A DNA stretch of 64,000 nt. Origin: Rasiella rasia. GTDB lineage: Bacteria > Bacteroidota > Bacteroidia > Flavobacteriales > Flavobacteriaceae. The stretch covers positions 2,557,501 to 2,621,500 of the forward strand of contig NZ_CP049057.1 in the NCBI RefSeq assembly GCF_011044175.1. Direction: 5' to 3'. The position numbers and the translations under genes were made by a program. The first letter of the stretch is position 1. Each line of letters starts with the position of its first letter. Positions 25,937 to 34,794 of this stretch are shown here, piece by piece. The notes beneath the pieces were generated by a model. It was given only the letters and a program-made list of their open reading frames with translations, had not been told where the DNA came from and did no database searches.

Positions 25937-26668
25937 ATGACATTAAAAACCATCATAGTTGAGGACGAAGAAACAAGTCGCGAAATACTTAAAAAATACC
26001 TGCTAAAGTATTGTCCGAAAGTTGAAATTTTAGGGGAAGCAGCTAATGTAGATGAAGCCTTGGTGCTAATTCGTAATCATGATTTAGACCTTGTTTTTTT
26101 AGATGTGGAAATGCCCTACGGAAATGCATTCGATTTACTAGACAAAGTGGGTGATAGAACGTTTGAAACGGTGTTTGTGACTGCATATAACCATTATGCT
26201 ATTGATGCGTTAAACGCACATGCATCGTATTATTTGCTAAAGCCTATAGATATCGATAAACTTATTGATGCTGTAGATTATGTGCATGAGATCAAAACAA
26301 AAGAGAATAGTCTTCAAAATACAGTATTACAACCTAGAATTACGCAGGTTTCAGGTAAAATAACCATTCCAGTGCAACAAGGTTTTGAAGTGTTAGAGGT
26401 AGCAGATATTTTGTATTGCCAGGCAGACGATAATTATACTCAGATCTTTGTAGGTGAGAAAAAGAAACTGGTAAGCAAGACCCTTAAGTATTTTGAAGAA
26501 GCATTAAAAGACAACGGTTTTGCGCGCGTACATAAAAGCTATTTGGTGAATGTGAACAAAATCATCGAATACAAAAAAGGGAAGGGTGGCAGTGTTGTGT
26601 TAAGCAGTGGTAAAGAAATTATGGTAAGCCCTTCAAAGAAAAAAGATTTATTGGCATTTTTTGGCTAG
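25937..26668 (+). CDS. LytTR-family response regulator
   Basis: This 243-residue regulator has a receiver domain (about 1-125, with acidic pocket VEDEE, phospho-Asp in VFLDVEMP and conserved Lys in LLKPID) and a C-terminal LytTR DNA-binding domain (about 145-243, with FARVHKSYLVNVNKI and KEIMVSPSKK). It is encoded right after the LytS-type kinase and almost certainly forms a two-component pair with it. Target genes cannot be read from the window. Confidence 0.95.
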   Translation: MTLKTIIVEDEETSREILKKYLLKYCPKVEILGEAANVDEALVLIRNHDLDLVFLDVEMPYGNAFDLLDKVGDRTFETVFVTAYNHYAIDALNAHASYYLLKPIDIDKLIDAVDYVHEIKTKENSLQNTVLQPRITQVSGKITIPVQQGFEVLEVADILYCQADDNYTQIFVGEKKKLVSKTLKYFEEALKDNGFARVHKSYLVNVNKIIEYKKGKGGSVVLSSGKEIMVSPSKKKDLLAFFG

Positions 26669-26735
26669 TTAAATAGGTTCTCTAAGAGGTGCCTTTATTA
26701 GCTTACTACTCTTATTCCTTGAGTATAAATGTTGG

Positions 26736-27527
26736 TTAAAATTTCAGTTTTTCTATTGAAATTTTATGAGAATACTTATTCAGTAGAGACTTGAGTGTTT
26801 GGGTATCTGCATTTGTGTAAAACTGAAGTGCAGGTGTTTTTCTTACTTCGGAAAGCGCCTTTGTTGTTTCTAACATCTTCTTGGTGTGTCTAGCTACGGC
26901 TTCTCCAGAATCGATTATGGTAACTGAAGCGGGTAGCAGTTCTTGTAGCAAGGGGATTATATACGGATAATGGCTACATCCCAAAACTAAGTAGTCTATA
27001 TTGGCTGCTAACATGGGAGCGGTGTATTTTTTGAGCAGCTGACGCATTTCTAGGCTATTTAAGGCACCTTCCTCGATGAGAGGTACTAATCCTTCTCCAA
27101 TAATTTCTACCACAGAAATATCCTTTGTAAAGGTTTCTGAAGTTTTATGAAACAAACTGCTACTTAGGGTTCCTCTGGTGGCTAGTATACCAATACTCTT
27201 TGTTGTTGTTTGGAGAGCAGCAGGTTTAATTGCCGGTTCAATGCCTATTATTGGAACGTCGTAAGATGCGCGCAAGGTGTCTATGGCGTTTGTTGTAGCA
27301 GTGTTACAGGCTACTACAATTATTTTACAGCCCATTGCTAATAACACTTCGGTATTTTTGCGACTTAGCGCTACGATTTCTGATTCGGTTCTATTTCCGT
27401 AGGGCGCATTTGCACTATCGGCAAGGTAGATAGTATGCTCATATGGAAGGAGCTTGTGAATTTCTTTCCAAATTGAGGTGCCTCCTACACCAGAATCAAA
27501 GATGCCTATGGGTGCTGTTGTTTTCAT
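26736..27527 (-). CDS. murI: Glutamate racemase
   Basis: MurI converts L-glutamate to D-glutamate for peptidoglycan in the cytoplasm. The 263-residue length is usual. The two catalytic Cys lie in VVACNTATTNAI and VLGCSHYPYI, and the N-terminal GIFDSGVGGTSI is diagnostic. It is the last gene of the minus-strand envelope cluster, but a strong terminator separates it from ompH, so it may have its own promoter. Confidence 0.96.
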   Translation of the reverse strand: MKTTAPIGIFDSGVGGTSIWKEIHKLLPYEHTIYLADSANAPYGNRTESEIVALSRKNTEVLLAMGCKIIVVACNTATTNAIDTLRASYDVPIIGIEPAIKPAALQTTTKSIGILATRGTLSSSLFHKTSETFTKDISVVEIIGEGLVPLIEEGALNSLEMRQLLKKYTAPMLAANIDYLVLGCSHYPYIIPLLQELLPASVTIIDSGEAVARHTKKMLETTKALSEVRKTPALQFYTNADTQTLKSLLNKYSHKISIEKLKF

Positions 27528-27552
27528 TGGCTTAAAGATAAAGATACCAAAA

Positions 27553-27580
27553 CAAAAAAGCTCGCCTAATGGCGAGCTTT
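27553..27580 (-). terminator. Terminator downstream of the ompH gene
   Basis: A 10-base stem (27557-27566 with 27571-27580, loop TAAT) is followed on the minus strand by TTTTTTG. It sits between the ompH stop (27600) and the murI start (27527), so most transcription of the envelope operon should end here. Confidence 0.88.
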
Positions 27581-27599
27581 CAGTTTTATATAAAAGAAA

Positions 27600-28109
27600 T
27601 TAGATTCCTAATTCTTTTTTTACGTCTGTAAGAAGGTCTTTACCATCTGCCAACAACATTCCACCACCTGGTGTTGCATCAAAAACGTAAGAGATACCTT
27701 GGGCACGAGCTACTTTTTGGATAGCCAAACGAGCTTTATCTAAAATAGGTTGTAAGATATCAACTTCTTTCTTCTGAAGATCTTGAAGTGCTTGTTGGTT
27801 ATAGGCCTGAATGTTTTGTTGCATTCCAGTTACTTCTTCAACACGCTTTTGGTTTTCTTCATCTGTTTTTGTTGGAGCTTCAGCATCGTATTGCTTTGCT
27901 TTCGTCTCTAACTCTTTATACATTCCTTTAAGCTCTGTGTCATAGGTCTTCTTTAGTTTGTCTAACTGAGCTTGGGCAGACTTCATCTCTGGCATTGCTT
28001 CAACCAATTCTTGAGTGTTGATATGTGCTACTTTACTTTGTGCTAATGCGGCACTTGTAGTACCAACAAAAAGTACGATTGCTATTGCAACTAATTTTAA
28101 GTGTTTCAT
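27600..28109 (-). CDS. OmpH/Skp family periplasmic chaperone
   Basis: This 169-residue protein probably escorts unfolded outer-membrane proteins through the periplasm. It has a signal peptide (about 1-23, ending ALAQ), the Skp start SKVAHINTQELVEAMPEMK, a long coiled-coil pair rich in Lys, Gln and Glu (about 40-130), and the closing strand ISYVFDATPGGGMLLADGKD. It follows a second, longer ompH gene and bamA, an arrangement conserved in Bacteroidota, including Porphyromonas gingivalis. Confidence 0.93.
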   Translation of the reverse strand: MKHLKLVAIAIVLFVGTTSAALAQSKVAHINTQELVEAMPEMKSAQAQLDKLKKTYDTELKGMYKELETKAKQYDAEAPTKTDEENQKRVEEVTGMQQNIQAYNQQALQDLQKKEVDILQPILDKARLAIQKVARAQGISYVFDATPGGGMLLADGKDLLTDVKKELGI

Positions 28110-28161
28110 TGTAATTGTATTTAATTTAAGTGTTACTATAGATTATTAAGTATTAAATTTT

Positions 28162-29013
28162 TTAAAGCCCACCGTCTCCTTCACCATCGCCATCTCCACT
28201 TGGGGGAGCAGTGCTGTTTCCACCAGTACGAGCTTTCTTAATTGAGTCTTGTCTTTTCTTACGAACAGCTAATAGGCTGTCTCGTTTACGTTGAAATTCC
28301 ATTTTTTTAACTTCACGTATAGAATCTCTAATTCGCTTACGTTCTGCCATGGCAGCTTCACGTTCATTTTTCTTGTCTTCAATTGCTTTTTCACGTTCTG
28401 TTACAGCTTCATCTTCTTCATCGCTTAAGCTTTCACGTTTTTCAACTTCTTTCTTTTCTTTTCTAGACGTTACTTCTTTTCTCTTGTTAGAACGATTAAT
28501 GCTTCTTAATACAGATTCGCTAATATCATTTCTTTGTGCGGCAAAGAGCATCACAACATCTGCAGATTTATCGAATATGAAATCATATTTTTTCGCTTCT
28601 GCAATTTCCTGAACAATATTAAAAACTTGATCTTGTATAGGCTGTACTAGCTGTCTACGTTGAATGATTAAATCACCATTAGGTCCAAAACGGTCTTGTT
28701 GGTATTTAATTAATTCGTCTTCTTTAATTTTTATTTCTTCGTCACGTTCTTCAATAAGTTCTTTGGTAAGTAGAACGCGTTCGTTTGCAAGATTGAGTTT
28801 CATCTGGTCAATCTCTTTGCTTTTCTTTTCAATGTCTGCTTTCCAGCGCTGCACTTTTGCATCCAGTTGTTTTTCGGCTTCCTTGTATTCTGGCACACTC
28901 TCTAAGATGTACTCCATATCAATGTAACCTATACGAACACCTCGTTGTGCATCTGCAGCAAAAGAGATGCATAAAAACGCTAGTGAGATTGAAAGTAATT
29001 TTAATGTCTTCAT
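28162..29013 (-). CDS. OmpH/Skp family protein with long charged C-terminal extension
   Basis: This 283-residue protein has a signal peptide (MKTLKLLSISLAFLCISFA, cleavage near ADAQ), the Skp-like domain (about 22-175, starting RGVRIGYIDMEYILESVPEY), then about 100 residues of highly charged coiled coil rich in Glu, Arg and Lys, and a Gly/Asp-rich tail. The extension makes it much longer than ordinary Skp. The ATG at 29013 is chosen because the longer in-frame ORF to 29088 would overlap bamA and lacks a signal at its front. It is encoded right after bamA. Confidence 0.9.
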   Translation of the reverse strand: MKTLKLLSISLAFLCISFAADAQRGVRIGYIDMEYILESVPEYKEAEKQLDAKVQRWKADIEKKSKEIDQMKLNLANERVLLTKELIEERDEEIKIKEDELIKYQQDRFGPNGDLIIQRRQLVQPIQDQVFNIVQEIAEAKKYDFIFDKSADVVMLFAAQRNDISESVLRSINRSNKRKEVTSRKEKKEVEKRESLSDEEDEAVTEREKAIEDKKNEREAAMAERKRIRDSIREVKKMEFQRKRDSLLAVRKKRQDSIKKARTGGNSTAPPSGDGDGEGDGGL

Positions 29014-29051
29014 AATTGTCGGTTGTAGTTTAAGAAAATATCGTGCCAATA

Positions 29052-31637
29052 TTAAAATTGTTGTCCAATAATAAAGTGGGTTTCCCATCCATTTGGTTGA
29101 TCATTGCCCAGAATTGGGTCAAAACCATACCCAAAATCTATACCTAATAATCCAAACGCAGGCATAAATATACGTAATCCTGCGCCAGCAGACCTACTAA
29201 TCCTGAAAGGATTATAATCTCGGAAACCATCATAAGCGGCTCCACCCTCTGCAAAACCTAACACATAAATAGATGCTAACTGCTTTAAAGTAATAGGATA
29301 TCTAACTTCTAACGAAAATTTATTGTAAATGGTATTTCCATCGTTATTAGAAAGTGACTGATTTGGATATCCTCTTAACTGAATTACTTCACGGCCATCT
29401 AAACTAAACGATCCTAAACCATCACCACCCACGAAGAAACGCTCAAATGGTGGGATTCCTCTATCGTTATTATAAGACCCTAAGTAACCAAATTCTGTTT
29501 TGGTACGTAATACTAATCTTTCTACTAGTCTGGTATACCAGTCTCCAGAAAACTTAATTTTATAGTATTCTAGCCAGTTAAAGCGCTCTTGATCTATTTC
29601 TGCAATTCGTTCGCGAATATCTACATTAGTAATATCGTCTGCTAATTGCTCCTCTAAGCCATCACGTTCTGCTCGCAATCCTTTATAATCTACGCCATTA
29701 AAGGCAGAATAAGGGAATGTAACTTTAGCAGTAAGGCTAAAGTTGGATCCGCTAACTGGATATATCGGGTTTGTTGCAGTATTATTTCGACTTATACCTA
29801 AAGTGTACGCTAGGTTGTTAGAATATCCATCACCGAAGGTAAAAAGTCCTGTGTTGTAATTTTTTAAATTGTAATGCTGAAAACTTACAGCTTGAGAAAG
29901 TGTAAAGTAATCGTCAGGCCATTGAAGTCTTTTTGCAAGTCCAACAGATCCTCCCGTAATTAAGAAACGACTGTCTTTATCTACCTCTCTCGATTGGAAA
30001 TCGTATAGATACTGAATGGTATGAGAAAACGAAGTGCTTAGCTGAATTGGTTTTTTACCACCAAGCCATGGTTCTGTAAGCGATAAGCTATAGGTTTGGT
30101 AAAAGGTACTTGCCTGAGCTCGTAGCGATAATTTCTGACCATCACCCATTGGTAAGGGTTGGTAGGCTTCTCCATTAAAGAGATTTCGAAGTGAGAAGTT
30201 GTTGAATGAGAGTCCGAGAGTACCTACAAATCCACCGCCACCATAACCTCCTTGAAGTTCAATTTGGCTAGATCCTTTTTCAACTACGCTGTATTCAATA
30301 TCTACCAATCCGTTGTTTTCATCTACAAATTTGAAATTTGGAGATAGTTGTTCGGCATCAAAATAGCCCAATTGACCTAATTCACGAATGGTACGTACTA
30401 CGTTTCGCTTACTGTATTTTTGTCCAGGACGCGTTCTAAGTTCACGATAAATTACGTGGTCGTTGGTTTTTTTATTTCCAACTACAGTAATGTGGTCAAA
30501 ATAGAATTCATTTCTTTCAATAATTCTAATTTCAAAGTCGATGGTATCTTGGCGAACCGCCACTTCTACAGGGTTGATGTTTACCGCTAAGTATCCATTG
30601 TTTTGATATAAATTGGTAATGTCGTCTGCATCAGGATCTGAATTATCTGCAATTCGCTCAGCTAATAAAACACCGTTGTAAGGTTCTCCTTTTTTAATAC
30701 CTAGCTTTTGGCGTAGTTGTCCATCTGTATATACGCTATTTCCTATAAAACGAATATCTCCAAAATAGTAACGTTTTCCTTCTTCAACGTCTATGTTTAA
30801 AGCAACATTCTTTTCGTCTTTTATAATTAGAGTGTCGCCAGTGATACGAGCATCCCTGTACCCATTGGCTTTGTATTTAGTAATTACAGAGGCTTTATCT
30901 TCGGCAAAAAGGTCTTCTGTATATTTTGAAATTTTCCAAAAACGATAGAATTTCTTCTTTTTTACATTCTTCATCGCTCTTTGCAACTTAGCATCACTTA
31001 GTGCGTCGTTACCGTTAAATTCGATATCTGAAACTTTTACACGATCGTTTTTGTCTATGCGAATAAGCATGTTCTGACCAACTTCTGTTCCTAACGAGTC
31101 AATATAAGGAGTAGTGCTTATAGCGACTTGGGTGTTAAAAAATCCATCTTCTTTGTACGAGTCTTTGATGTAATTTTTGGTATTGGTGAGAAGGTTCTTG
31201 GTAATTTTTTTACCGGGTTTTAGATCGTTGTCGTTGAGGATTTCTTTCTTTTTACCTTTTCTAATGCCTTCAATTGTTACTTCATTGAGTTTTGGTAACT
31301 CTACGATGTATAATTCGAGGTCTACAAGATCACCTTCGATATTAGCTACGTAAAATGCAATGTCGCTAAAAAGGTTTTGATCCCATAATTTTTTTGTTAC
31401 ACTACTAAGACGTTCTCCTGGCACATAAAGACGTTCTCCCACTTTAAGTCCTGTAAAGGCAATTACCGTTTGCTCGTTAAAGCTTTGGTTACCTGTAACC
31501 TTTATGCTGTTTAACGTGTATTTTCTGCCACTATCCAGTTGTTTTTGCTGGGCATAAGTGCTTCCTGCAAATAGTATGGTAGCTATAAGAAGGTAAAATA
31601 ACTTTTTGGATCTATGCAATAGTGTATTATTCTTCAA
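29052..31637 (-). CDS. bamA: Outer-membrane protein assembly factor BamA
   Basis: BamA is the central pore of the machine that inserts beta-barrels into the outer membrane. The product has about 861 residues: a signal region (ends STYAQ), five POTRA domains (about 35-440) and a C-terminal 16-strand barrel (about 460-861) ending in ETHFIIGQQF with terminal Phe. The barrel motif LRGYPNQSL is the family's R-G-[FY] loop. No ATG is available near the front; TTG (31637), GTG (31646) and TTG (31658) are all possible, and I chose TTG at 31637, which encodes LKNNTLLHRSKK. All overlap the uppS 3' end. Confidence 0.9.
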   Translation of the reverse strand: MKNNTLLHRSKKLFYLLIATILFAGSTYAQQKQLDSGRKYTLNSIKVTGNQSFNEQTVIAFTGLKVGERLYVPGERLSSVTKKLWDQNLFSDIAFYVANIEGDLVDLELYIVELPKLNEVTIEGIRKGKKKEILNDNDLKPGKKITKNLLTNTKNYIKDSYKEDGFFNTQVAISTTPYIDSLGTEVGQNMLIRIDKNDRVKVSDIEFNGNDALSDAKLQRAMKNVKKKKFYRFWKISKYTEDLFAEDKASVITKYKANGYRDARITGDTLIIKDEKNVALNIDVEEGKRYYFGDIRFIGNSVYTDGQLRQKLGIKKGEPYNGVLLAERIADNSDPDADDITNLYQNNGYLAVNINPVEVAVRQDTIDFEIRIIERNEFYFDHITVVGNKKTNDHVIYRELRTRPGQKYSKRNVVRTIRELGQLGYFDAEQLSPNFKFVDENNGLVDIEYSVVEKGSSQIELQGGYGGGGFVGTLGLSFNNFSLRNLFNGEAYQPLPMGDGQKLSLRAQASTFYQTYSLSLTEPWLGGKKPIQLSTSFSHTIQYLYDFQSREVDKDSRFLITGGSVGLAKRLQWPDDYFTLSQAVSFQHYNLKNYNTGLFTFGDGYSNNLAYTLGISRNNTATNPIYPVSGSNFSLTAKVTFPYSAFNGVDYKGLRAERDGLEEQLADDITNVDIRERIAEIDQERFNWLEYYKIKFSGDWYTRLVERLVLRTKTEFGYLGSYNNDRGIPPFERFFVGGDGLGSFSLDGREVIQLRGYPNQSLSNNDGNTIYNKFSLEVRYPITLKQLASIYVLGFAEGGAAYDGFRDYNPFRISRSAGAGLRIFMPAFGLLGIDFGYGFDPILGNDQPNGWETHFIIGQQF

Positions 31638-32370
31638 GTTGTTCACTGGTCTTTCCAAATCTTCGTTCTCTGTTTTGATAATTTAATATTGCTTCAAAAA
31701 GATGGTTTTTTCTATAATCTGGCCAAAGTGTTTCTGTAAAGTACAATTCGGCATATGCAATTTGCCATAAAAGGAAATTGCTAATACGTTGCTCACCACT
31801 GGTGCGTATTAATAAATCCACGTCTGGTAAATCGCGGGTGTAAAGATGATTATTTATAGTTGCTTCATCTATTTCAGACGGCGAAATTAGCTTATTTTTA
31901 ACTTTATGGCTAATCTCTTGGATGGTTTTTACCAATTCTTCTCTAGACCCATAGCTTAAGGCTAGTGTCAAGGTCATTCTGGTATTGTTCTTAGTTTTTT
32001 CAATAACGTCAAATAATTCAGTTTTCGCTTTTTTCGGAAGCGAGTCTAAATTACCAATGGCATTGAGTTTAATATCGTTTTTGTCTAGTGTTTTTATTTC
32101 TTTCTTTAAAGAAGACACCAATAGCTTCATGAGGGTTTCTACTTCAAATTTTGGACGATTCCAATTTTCCGTAGAAAAAGCATACAGCGTAAGAAATTTA
32201 ATGTTGAGTTCGGCAGAGGCCTCTACGATTTCTCGAACCGCCTTTGTGCCATTTTCATGACCAATAGTTCTAAATAAGCCTTGTTTTTTAGCCCAACGCC
32301 CATTTCCATCCATAATTACAGCAAGGTGCTGTGGGATTTTTTTCGGGTCTATTTGTGCTTGTAAGCTCAT
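31627..32370 (-). CDS. uppS: Isoprenyl transferase (undecaprenyl diphosphate synthase)
   Basis: UppS builds the C55 lipid carrier needed for peptidoglycan and surface polysaccharide. The 247-residue length is typical. The active-site block HLAVIMDGNGRWAKKQG (catalytic Asp near residue 22), the middle ALSYGSREEL and the C-terminal RTSGEQRISNFLLWQIAY-E block are all present. The ATG at 32370 begins one base beyond the stop of the upstream porG-like gene; an upstream in-frame extension to 32403 is unlikely. It overlaps bamA, so the two are translationally linked. Confidence 0.96.
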   Translation of the reverse strand: MSLQAQIDPKKIPQHLAVIMDGNGRWAKKQGLFRTIGHENGTKAVREIVEASAELNIKFLTLYAFSTENWNRPKFEVETLMKLLVSSLKKEIKTLDKNDIKLNAIGNLDSLPKKAKTELFDVIEKTKNNTRMTLTLALSYGSREELVKTIQEISHKVKNKLISPSEIDEATINNHLYTRDLPDVDLLIRTSGEQRISNFLLWQIAYAELYFTETLWPDYRKNHLFEAILNYQNRERRFGKTSEQLEE

Positions 32371-32371
32371 A

Positions 32372-33067
32372 TTAAAAATTACAGTAACATGGTTTTCGGC
32401 CAAATGTAAATGTTAGGGTTGCCCCTGTAAACACGTACCAATCGTCACTATTTGTATTTCCAAATTTTAAGGCGGTTTCGTCTGCCAGGCCTTTTACTGG
32501 GTTACTGCCGTCTAAATTGTCTGTAAATGTATATCTAGCACCTACTTCTAAACCAAGAACCAATTTGGTTCCTACGGTGGTTTTAAAACCAACCACCATT
32601 GGAATGGCGAATGTGCCAGCTTGGTCGTATTCTACAATAATATCGCTTCCATTTCTTTTATAAAGCGCATCATAGTTAAAGTAGGTTATACCAGAATACA
32701 AATACGGGGTTGAAACGGGTTGCCCTCTGTACATATTGAACTCCCAGAATGTATATTCTATACCTACTGAAAGTTCTGTAATCGTATTTTTAAACGAATA
32801 TCCTCTTTGTTGTCTTCTAGATTCATCAGAATCTGCATCATCTGCACTTATATTCCCTACCAAAATAGAGGCTCTAAATGCATGGCGCTCACTTCGGTTC
32901 CACTTAAAAACACCGCCAACAACTACATCGTTAGGGGCAATATAGTTTGTTTTACCGATATCGCCTATGTAATTTGCGCCTCCAATAAACCCACCTACTT
33001 CATAGGTTTGGGAATGTATTGTAAAAACACTAACAACAATTAAAAAAACGCTCGCGAAATACTTCAT
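32372..33067 (-). CDS. porG: DUF6089 / PorG-like outer-membrane protein
   Basis: This 231-residue protein has a signal peptide (about 1-20, ending IHSQ) and a small outer-membrane beta-barrel pattern beginning YEVGGFIGGANYIGDIGKTNYI. In Porphyromonas gingivalis the T9SS protein PorG is encoded immediately upstream of uppS, bamA and ompH, and this gene has the same position and N-terminal pattern. I therefore name it PorG-like from family and synteny; a profile search was not possible. It may link T9SS assembly to the Bam pathway. Confidence 0.75.
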   Translation of the reverse strand: MKYFASVFLIVVSVFTIHSQTYEVGGFIGGANYIGDIGKTNYIAPNDVVVGGVFKWNRSERHAFRASILVGNISADDADSDESRRQQRGYSFKNTITELSVGIEYTFWEFNMYRGQPVSTPYLYSGITYFNYDALYKRNGSDIIVEYDQAGTFAIPMVVGFKTTVGTKLVLGLEVGARYTFTDNLDGSNPVKGLADETALKFGNTNSDDWYVFTGATLTFTFGRKPCYCNF

Positions 33068-33160
33068 ATGCCTTAAAAAGTTTGCAAATATAACAATAAA
33101 CTCCGCTTCACCATATTAGTAGCAGAATTGTCTCTGTTGATTAACAAATTTTACCAGCAT

Positions 33161-34051
33161 TTATTGTTTCAAATTTCGCTTGTCTTCTCCCCACAATAAC
33201 TTTTTTCGAAGTGTTTTTATAAAACTGTCTTCTGGTAATTGAACAAGTTTTATCGTAAAAGGAGCTTTCTGTACAGTAAGACGAGTGTTATTTGCGAATG
33301 TTGCAATTCTTGAGTCTAAAGAAACCAAATACGATTTTTCTCGTCCCGATACTTGTAAAGTAATGACACTTGAGTCTGGTAATACAAGGGGTCTTGCGCT
33401 TAAATTGTGAGGAGCAATTGGGGTGATTACCAAGCTGTTAGTGCTAGGGTCTATTACAGGGCCACCGCAGCTAAGGGAGTACCCCGTAGAACCAGTAGGT
33501 GTTGCAAGAATAAGACCATCACTCCAATACGAAGTCAGGTATTTTCCATTTACTTCGGTTTCTACCTTAATCATAGATGTGGTATTCTTGCGGTTAATAG
33601 CTACTTCATTAAGTGCAAAATTTAACTCTGAAATTTCGGAATTTACTGGGTCTGAAGTTAATTGAAGCAAGCTTCTTTCTGAAATAGAATAGCTGCCTTC
33701 AAGAATTTTATTGATGCTTTCGGTTATGTTTTCCTTCTGAATGGTCGCCAAAAATCCTAATCGGCCTGTGTTTATACCTACAATAGGAATGTTTAAATCT
33801 CTAACATAGGTAATTGATTTTAGTATGGTTCCATCTCCTCCTATGCTAAAGAATAAATCGTAACTTTTATCAAGTTTACTAAATGTTTTAAAAGTAGCTG
33901 TAGTATGTACACCATCATTTAGATTGATGATGTCCATAAAATCTTCTTCAATTAATACCTCAATATTCTTTTTTTTGAGTGCTTCGAGAATAAGCTGAAT
34001 ATAGGTTTCAGAGTTTTTATGATAAAATTGTCCGTAAATACCAATTTTCAT
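33161..34051 (-). CDS. nadK: NAD kinase
   Basis: NadK phosphorylates NAD to NADP in the cytoplasm. The 296-residue protein shows the GGDG active-site motif (FFSIGGDGTILKS, about residues 72-84), NTGRLGFLA and the ATPTGSTGYSLSCGGPVI block, all diagnostic. It follows the CBS-domain gene with a three-base gap and precedes the PorG-like gene by about 90 bases, consistent with the conserved Bacteroidota cluster. Confidence 0.97.
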   Translation of the reverse strand: MKIGIYGQFYHKNSETYIQLILEALKKKNIEVLIEEDFMDIINLNDGVHTTATFKTFSKLDKSYDLFFSIGGDGTILKSITYVRDLNIPIVGINTGRLGFLATIQKENITESINKILEGSYSISERSLLQLTSDPVNSEISELNFALNEVAINRKNTTSMIKVETEVNGKYLTSYWSDGLILATPTGSTGYSLSCGGPVIDPSTNSLVITPIAPHNLSARPLVLPDSSVITLQVSGREKSYLVSLDSRIATFANNTRLTVQKAPFTIKLVQLPEDSFIKTLRKKLLWGEDKRNLKQ

Positions 34052-34054
34052 AAC

Positions 34055-34711
34055 TTAAATATTTAGGTATTTGTCTAGATAGTTAGAGCGTTTTTTTAAA
34101 TCTTCCAAGAATTTATCTTCTGCATGATTGCTCACCACATTGTAATTATATCTTCTAAAAGTCTGTACTATTGAGTTCATGCCTTGATGCCCCATTTTTA
34201 TGGTAATCTGCATCAAGTCGTTTTCACTTTTAGAGATAAATGTACCTAATATTTTAGCATCGTTAGACTCGACAATCTGCGCAATTTCACTAAAAGAAAA
34301 GTCTTTGCTTCCCTTTTCAACTACAATAATTCCACCTGCTTCGCTTAAAAAAGGTGTATCATTAAAAAGATGCATGATATCATTGAGTTCGTAATATCCA
34401 AGATAATTGTTTTGCTCGTTTAGCACAGGCATTATATTGGTGTTGTGAATTGCAAATGCTTCTAAAACATCTAACCAATGTGTTGTTTTTTTAACAAAAA
34501 ATGGTTCTAAAGCATATTGATAGTCGGTGAGTGTTTTTTCACCCTCAAAACAATGTGCGTCTGTTTCAGAAAGACACCCTATAAACTCACCGTCTTTACT
34601 CACAATAATATGAGAGTAGGTAAGTTGATTAAAGGTGGTTTGTACCTCCTTGACTGCTGTAGAAGCATCAAAGGGCTTAATGTCGTTAATCATGTATAAG
34701 TGGGTGTTCAC
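34055..34711 (-). CDS. CBS-domain protein, probable nucleotide sensor
   Basis: This 218-residue cytoplasmic protein has two CBS motifs in tandem (about residues 5-120) and a C-terminal ACT-like region (about 135-205). CBS pairs bind adenosyl nucleotides; placed directly before nadK, it could sense or tune adenylate or NAD state, which is inference. The GTG at 34711 is preferred over an ATG at 34693, because it yields VNTHLYMINDIKPF, which resembles the N-terminus I recall for flavobacterial relatives. It is divergent from pdxJ, 83 bases away. Confidence 0.85.
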   Translation of the reverse strand: MNTHLYMINDIKPFDASTAVKEVQTTFNQLTYSHIIVSKDGEFIGCLSETDAHCFEGEKTLTDYQYALEPFFVKKTTHWLDVLEAFAIHNTNIMPVLNEQNNYLGYYELNDIMHLFNDTPFLSEAGGIIVVEKGSKDFSFSEIAQIVESNDAKILGTFISKSENDLMQITIKMGHQGMNSIVQTFRRYNYNVVSNHAEDKFLEDLKKRSNYLDKYLNI

Positions 34712-34746
34712 AATGCTAATTTTTCTGCAAATTAGTCAAAATATGG

Positions 34747-34776
34747 CTGCCACCGCACCGCAAGTTTGTATTTTTG
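34747..34776 (+). promoter_or_regulatory. Probable pdxJ promoter
   Basis: TATTTTTG (34769-34776) fits the -7 element and CTG (34747-34749) stands 19 bases upstream in place of TTG. The leader to the pdxJ ATG at 34795 would be about 12 bases. Confidence 0.5.
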
Positions 34777-34794
34777 TGTCTCGCATAAAAAGAT

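Noticed and set aside
26669-26735. Terminator between the LytTR gene and murI
   Set aside because: Only a poor imperfect hairpin (AGGTTCTC with GAGGTGCCT) without a good T run.
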